A stretch of 64,000 bases of DNA, taken from the NCBI GenBank assembly GCA_038238915.1, contig JBBSFH010000013.1:1-64000 (forward strand), in the 5' to 3' direction. Position numbers and translations under genes: made by a program. Of the stretch, positions 60,240-64,000 are shown piece after piece. Each line of letters opens with the position of its first letter. The stretch's first letter is position 1. The DNA is from JAVVHE01 sp038238915. GTDB lineage: Bacteria > Pseudomonadota > Alphaproteobacteria > Sphingomonadales > Sphingomonadaceae. Below the pieces are notes generated by a model. It saw only the letters and a program-made list of their open reading frames with translations. It did not search any database and was not told the DNA's origin.

Positions 60240-61628
60240 TCAGCCGCCAATCGCCGCCTCCACCGCGCTCACTGTCCGCGCGACGTCCGCCTCGGTCGTC
60301 CGCCAGTTGACCACGCTGATCCGCATCGCGCGCCGTCCACGCTCGCTCACCCCGCCGAAGAACACCTCGCCGCCTGCGTTGATCGCGGCGATCACCGCAT
60401 CGGTGCGATCGAGGTCGCTGCGGCCCGAGGGATCGGGGAAGCACACCAGCGCCTGGTTCAGCACCGGTGCGGCGATCAGCTCAGCCCCCGGCAGCGCGGC
60501 GATGCCGTGGGCGAGTGCAGCGGCGCGCGTGCAGCAGCGTTCGATCAGATCGGCGACGCCGTCGCGGCCCAGTTCGCGCAGCGCCGCCCACACCGCGAAA
60601 CCGCGCGCGCGCCTGCTCCACTCGGGGTTCCAGTCGATCGCATCGCGGCCGTGGTCCGAAGGTGCGAAATAGCTGGCGCGCACCGTCATCGCGGCGCGGT
60701 GCGCGGCAGCCTCCGCGACCACCGCGACGCCGCAATCGAACGGCGTATTCAGCCACTTATGCGCGTCGGTCGCCCAGCTGTCCGCGCGCTCGATGCCGGC
60801 GGTCAGGTGCGCGCGCGTGGGGGCGGCGCGTGCCCACAGGCCGAACGCGCCATCGATATGGACCCACGCGCCCGCCGCGTGCGCGAGATCGATCAGTTCG
60901 GGGAAAGGATCGAACGCGCCGAGGTTGAGATCACCCGCATTGAGCGAGAGGATGGTGGGCGCGTCCGATTTGGCAAGCGCGGCGGTGAGCGTGGCGGGCG
61001 TGAGGCAGCCATTCGCGTCCGCATCCAGCGCCACCAGCGCGCGACTGCCGATGCCGAGGAAGCGCAGCGCGCGATCGATCGAGGTGTGGCGCTGCGAGGT
61101 GGCGAGCACGCGGATCGGTGGCGCACCCGCAAGCCCGTCCGCCTCCACATCCCAGCCGCGGCGCGCGAGCAGCGCGTGGCGCGCGGCGGCGAGGCAGGTC
61201 ATGTGCGCCATCTGGCAGCCGGTTACCAGCGCGAAGGAGGCGGTGCGGGGCAGACCGAGCAGTTCGAGCAGCCACGCGCCCGCGATTTCCTCGGCTACCG
61301 CAGCCGAGGGCGAAGTATCGTAGATCGCGCCATTCTGGTCCCAGACGCTGGTCAGCCAGTCGGCGGCGAGCGCGGCGGGGAGCGCGCCGCCGATCACCCA
61401 CGCGAAGAAGCGCCCGGTGGTGGAGCCGAGGTGCCCGCCCTCGGTGCCCGCGACGAGTTCGTCCACTACTTGCGTGGGCGGCGTGCCTGCGTGGGGCAGT
61501 GGCCCACCAAGGCGCGCGCGCATCTGCGCGAGGGTGGCGGTGGTTCCGACCGCTCGGGTATCGAGCGAGTCGAGATAAGCAAGCGCATGGGCGTGCGCTC
61601 TCGCAAGCGGTTCGACGTGATCGGTCAT
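60240..61628 (-). CDS. PLP-dependent decarboxylase (aromatic-amino-acid type)
   Basis: A 462-residue group II decarboxylase-like enzyme. The PLP Lys is in SWATDAHKWLNTPFDCG; LSLNAGDLNLGAFDPF, AWVHIDGAFGLW and RISVVNWRTTEADV are typical. The substrate could be an aromatic amino acid or aspartate/glutamate-like compound and cannot be told from sequence. No permease is adjacent, so a simple acid-stress pair is not supported. Confidence 0.78.
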   Translation of the reverse strand: MTDHVEPLARAHAHALAYLDSLDTRAVGTTATLAQMRARLGGPLPHAGTPPTQVVDELVAGTEGGHLGSTTGRFFAWVIGGALPAALAADWLTSVWDQNGAIYDTSPSAAVAEEIAGAWLLELLGLPRTASFALVTGCQMAHMTCLAAARHALLARRGWDVEADGLAGAPPIRVLATSQRHTSIDRALRFLGIGSRALVALDADANGCLTPATLTAALAKSDAPTILSLNAGDLNLGAFDPFPELIDLAHAAGAWVHIDGAFGLWARAAPTRAHLTAGIERADSWATDAHKWLNTPFDCGVAVVAEAAAHRAAMTVRASYFAPSDHGRDAIDWNPEWSRRARGFAVWAALRELGRDGVADLIERCCTRAAALAHGIAALPGAELIAAPVLNQALVCFPDPSGRSDLDRTDAVIAAINAGGEVFFGGVSERGRRAMRISVVNWRTTEADVARTVSAVEAAIGG

Positions 61629-61713
61629 GGAAATCCCAAGTTGTTCGGGGCGATCTGGCGCGTTCTGCGCGCGCTGGCACTCCGCTGCGTGCGGGCAAAG
61701 TCATGCGGGAGGG

Positions 61714-61744
61714 TTGAGCTTGATCCGCAGCGCGCGCATATAGC
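61714..61744 (+). promoter_or_regulatory. Candidate promoter of the SRP RNA
   Basis: TTGAGC at 61714-61719 and CATATA at 61737-61742 are spaced by 17 bases. The predicted transcription start near 61749 coincides with the 5' end of the SRP RNA stem. A match by sequence only. Confidence 0.5.
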
Positions 61745-61748
61745 CATC

Positions 61749-61837
61749 GGGAGTCGGGCGGGCAGGTCGCTCGCGAACCCGGTCAGGTCCGGAAGGAAGC
61801 AGCCGTAACGAACCCGCCCTGGGTCGTCCCGGCTCCC
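61749..61837 (+). ncRNA. ffs: Small SRP RNA (4.5S type)
   Basis: The diagnostic core GGTCAGGTCCGGAAGGAAGC with the following AGCC (61781-61804) is the Ffh-binding hairpin of signal recognition particle RNA. The ends pair: GGGAGTCGGG at 61749-61758 with CCCGGCTCCC at 61828-61837 (one G-U). About 89 nt is the usual size for the short bacterial form. It lies between two leftward protein genes, read rightward, and acts with Ffh in co-translational membrane targeting. Confidence 0.95.
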
Positions 61838-61842
61838 ACCCA

Positions 61843-63333
61843 TCATCCCCGCGACGCCAGCGCTAGTGCGGTCGCGCGCACCGGGTCCGCGCCGATCGCC
61901 ACATCGTGGGCGGTGCGCCGGACCGCGATGTCGGGCACGATCCCGGCGTCGGGCTGCGGGGTTGCCGGGAAAAAGCCGATCAGCGGAATATCGACTTCGA
62001 TGCCTGTCGCGGGCAGCCGCAGGAACAGGAACGCGCCGCCGTTGATCCCCCGGCGGTTGCCCCCGGTCGGCTCGCCGATCAGCGTTGCCAAACCGCGCTC
62101 CTTCATCGTCTGCGCGAACTGGAAGGTGGCTGAGCTGTTCGCCGCATCGGTGAGTATGATGACTTTACCCGCGAACGGTTTTCCGGCCGGGCGGATCAGC
62201 GTGCGCCCCGAGGCGTCGTCGTCGAAGCGGGTCAGTCGGTAGAAACCCGCCGCATCGGGGCCGATCGCGCCCGCGCCCCAATCGCGGAAACTGTCGTCCC
62301 AGGTATCGACATGGGTAGACAGGTCGACGGGCAGTTTGCGGTAGCGCACGCGCCGTTCGGTGGCCAACTGCGCGACCGGTTCGCGGATCAGCCGCGCGGT
62401 GACGAGATCGCCGCAATCCTGCCCGCCTTCGTTGCCGCGCAGATCGATCACCAGCGCGCGGGTGCCGTCGCTTGCGATGCTGTCGAGCTGTGCGGTGAGC
62501 CACGTTTCCCACGGCCATTTGCTGTTGTAGACGCCCCAGTCAGGCATGGTCAGCCACGCGGTGTGCCCCTCGCGGCGCATCGTCCAGAGCGGCGCATCGG
62601 CGGTCTTGGTCGCGGCGGTAGGGATTTTGGCAGTGCGCTCCTTCGAGGTCATCAGCGGCAGCGTCAGTGCGCGCGCGGTGCCGTCCGGGGCGCGCACATT
62701 GAGACGCGCTGTGGCGTCGGCTACCAGCGCGGGGAACAGCATCGGCCAGTAGACATCGAACGCTTCCCAGGTGTCTTCGCCATGCACCTCCAGGTTTCGC
62801 ACGCGCTTGGCGTCGTTATGCCCGTCGGCGCGCAAGAGCGGCATCAGTGCGGCGAGGATGCGCGCGGCGGGAATGCCTCCGATCGTCAGCACCTCGGTGC
62901 CGGGCGCCAGCACGGCCGATGGCGAGAGATCGCGCAGAACGATCATGTGCCCATCGATCCACGCGAACAGGAACGGCAGTCGATTTCGTCCGGCGAACAG
63001 CGCGGTCTGGATTGCATAGCTCTGGTTGTAGAAATTGGGATAGCTATGCCCGCATCGCACCGCCGACGTGAGCCGGGCGACCGCGACATAAGCCTGCGCT
63101 ATCGTGCAGGTGGGTGCGAGCGTGCGCGCGAGATCGTCGAAATGCCCGTCCATCTGCGCGGGCGTGTTGTAACGGTACAGCCCGGGATGGAGCGCGGTGT
63201 AGGCGCGGCGGAGCAGCGCGGCGTCCTCGCCGAATGCGGCGGGTGCGGGTGTCTGCGCCGCCGCTCCGCTCGCGTGCAGCGCGGCGAGCGCTGCGGTTCC
63301 TTTGATCAACTCGCGACGGGACGGGTGGAGCAT
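61843..63333 (-). CDS. S41-family peptidase, Tat-type signal
   Basis: A 496-residue exported protein. The start ATG 63333 gives MLHPSRRELIKGTAALAALHASGAAAQ, a twin-arginine-like signal (SRRELIK). The protein contains a PDZ-like central region and the S41 peptidase domain with RALVIDLRGNEGGQ and IILTDAANSSATFQFAQ, where the Ser-Ser-Ala supplies the nucleophile, plus GEPTGGNRRGINGG. Relatives are C-terminal-processing-type or sphingomonad secreted peptidases with unknown substrates. Confidence 0.82.
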   Translation of the reverse strand: MLHPSRRELIKGTAALAALHASGAAAQTPAPAAFGEDAALLRRAYTALHPGLYRYNTPAQMDGHFDDLARTLAPTCTIAQAYVAVARLTSAVRCGHSYPNFYNQSYAIQTALFAGRNRLPFLFAWIDGHMIVLRDLSPSAVLAPGTEVLTIGGIPAARILAALMPLLRADGHNDAKRVRNLEVHGEDTWEAFDVYWPMLFPALVADATARLNVRAPDGTARALTLPLMTSKERTAKIPTAATKTADAPLWTMRREGHTAWLTMPDWGVYNSKWPWETWLTAQLDSIASDGTRALVIDLRGNEGGQDCGDLVTARLIREPVAQLATERRVRYRKLPVDLSTHVDTWDDSFRDWGAGAIGPDAAGFYRLTRFDDDASGRTLIRPAGKPFAGKVIILTDAANSSATFQFAQTMKERGLATLIGEPTGGNRRGINGGAFLFLRLPATGIEVDIPLIGFFPATPQPDAGIVPDIAVRRTAHDVAIGADPVRATALALASRG

Positions 63334-63434
63334 CTTCGGCCTCGGCAAGGCAAGCGGGAGTGGCAATAGCACGGCGTGGTCGGCGGCGCGTCCCCGTCGT
63401 TGCCGTTCGCGCGCGGCATTGCTAGTTCTCTAGC

Positions 63435-63815
63435 GTGTCCGAAGCCATAGACCTTGCCGCCGCAGCCGCCGCGCTCGGCGATCTGTGGTCGCCGCGCGTG
63501 GTAGCGAGGACCAATGGCCAACTGGTCAAGGTAGCCAGGCTCAAGGGCGAGTTCGTGTGGCACGATCATGCCGCAGAGGACGAGCTGTTCCTCGTGCTCG
63601 CGGGCGAACTGACGATCCAGTTCGAGGGTCGGCCCGAAGTGCGACTGGGGCCAGGCCAGATGTATGTGGTCCCACGTGGTATCCGGCATAATCCCGTCGC
63701 TGTGGAAGAGTGCCTGATTGCGTTGATCGAACCCGAAAGCACCGCGCACACCGGCGATGTAGTGACCGCGCGTACGCGGACCCTGGCCGAACAGATGGCG
63801 GAATCGCCGCTCTGA
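63435..63815 (+). CDS. Cupin-domain protein
   Basis: A 126-residue cupin. The two motifs with metal ligands are visible as VWHDHAAEDELFLVLAGEL (H-x-H and E) and GQMYVVPRGIRHNPV (His). The start is GTG 63435. Such small cupins bind metal and act as mannose-6-P isomerase-like, dioxygenase or sensor proteins; the specific role is unknown. Its stop codon overlaps the next gene. Confidence 0.82.
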   Translation: MSEAIDLAAAAAALGDLWSPRVVARTNGQLVKVARLKGEFVWHDHAAEDELFLVLAGELTIQFEGRPEVRLGPGQMYVVPRGIRHNPVAVEECLIALIEPESTAHTGDVVTARTRTLAEQMAESPL

Positions 63816-64000
63816 CCCTCGCTATTCGCCCGGCGCGCGCGGGCGATGCGCCGCTGGTTCACGCCATGATCGTGGAACTCGCCGAATATGAGCGGCTCGC
63901 CGACCATGTCGACGCGACCGTTGTCGATGTGAATGCGGCGCTGTTCGGGCTTAACCCGCGCGTGTTTGCCGACATCGCCGAGGTTGGCGGTGTCCCCGTG
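63812..64000 (+). CDS. GNAT N-acetyltransferase, 5' part (cut by window edge)
   Basis: Reading from CTG 63812, which overlaps the cupin stop (CTGA), gives LTLAIRPARAGDAPLVHAMI and 63 codons open to the window end. IRPARAGDAPLVHAMIVELAEYERL is the beta1-alpha1 start of the GNAT acetyltransferase family (diamine-acetyltransferase-like). No better start is visible before M19, so CTG is used with caution. The rest is beyond the window. Confidence 0.65.
   Translation, partial: MTLAIRPARAGDAPLVHAMIVELAEYERLADHVDATVVDVNAALFGLNPRVFADIAEVGGVPV

Noticed and set aside
1..64000. CRISPR arrays, tRNA or rRNA genes.
   Set aside because: No regularly spaced repeats and no tRNA T-loop/acceptor combination were found by reading; the only RNA gene seen is SRP RNA.

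Overview
The window reads as chromosomal DNA of a sphingomonad-type alphaproteobacterium. It is GC-rich, uses many GTG/TTG starts, and carries two very large TonB-dependent receptors of the sphingomonad/caulobacterial kind, a short ProRS, a sigma-32 promoter plus ROSE-like thermometer on hsp20, DUF2093 behind xseA, and argH-lptM-lysA. Genes are tightly packed on both strands, often with 4-base stop/start overlaps. There is no rRNA, tRNA or CRISPR array that I can see, and no prophage. I could not run any database search; names rest on motif reading.

Layout. 1-6.6 kb: cut-off IS630-type transposase, olsB, a ParDE toxin-antitoxin pair, gshB, hemerythrin, patatin phospholipase, a repeat-rich lipoprotein and heat-regulated hsp20. 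6.7-13.3 kb: lolD-lolC, proS, two small ORFs and a TIR-TM-TPR protein. 13.4-18.7 kb: cyanide-insensitive-type cydAB with a tiny third subunit, secY-adk (away from ribosomal protein genes), DUF2147. 18.8-27 kb: YpfJ-type peptidase, beta-propeller protein, PQQ sugar dehydrogenase, lysA-lptM-argH, TlpA-like thioredoxin, dapD and a HAD nucleotidase. 27-35 kb: S8 autotransporter-like lipoprotein protease, murI, a PurD/LMW-phosphatase fusion, xseA-DUF2093-M23 peptidase. 35-45.3 kb: two TonB receptors followed by two TPR-linked 2-oxoglutarate oxygenases and small secreted proteins. 45.3-54.8 kb: clpB, mlaF-mlaE, alr, DUF423, polA, then a small low-GC accessory patch. 54.8-64 kb: ssb, hydrolase, two tandem cysteine desulfurases plus ferredoxin, a secreted lipase, PLP decarboxylase, SRP RNA, S41 peptidase, cupin and a truncated GNAT.

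Most of this is housekeeping: cell wall (murI, alr, dapD, lysA, M23), lipid and outer-membrane care (lolCD, mlaFE, olsB), DNA replication/repair (polA, ssb, xseA), protein quality (clpB, hsp20) and secretion (secY, SRP RNA). The most unusual items are the single-frame fusion of PurD to a low-molecular-weight tyrosine phosphatase, two copies of a GC-rich imperfect palindrome translated in the same frame at the N-termini of LolD and LysA, a stretch of foreign-looking codons inside argH, a clpB promoter that leaves almost no mRNA leader, and secY-adk detached from the spc operon.
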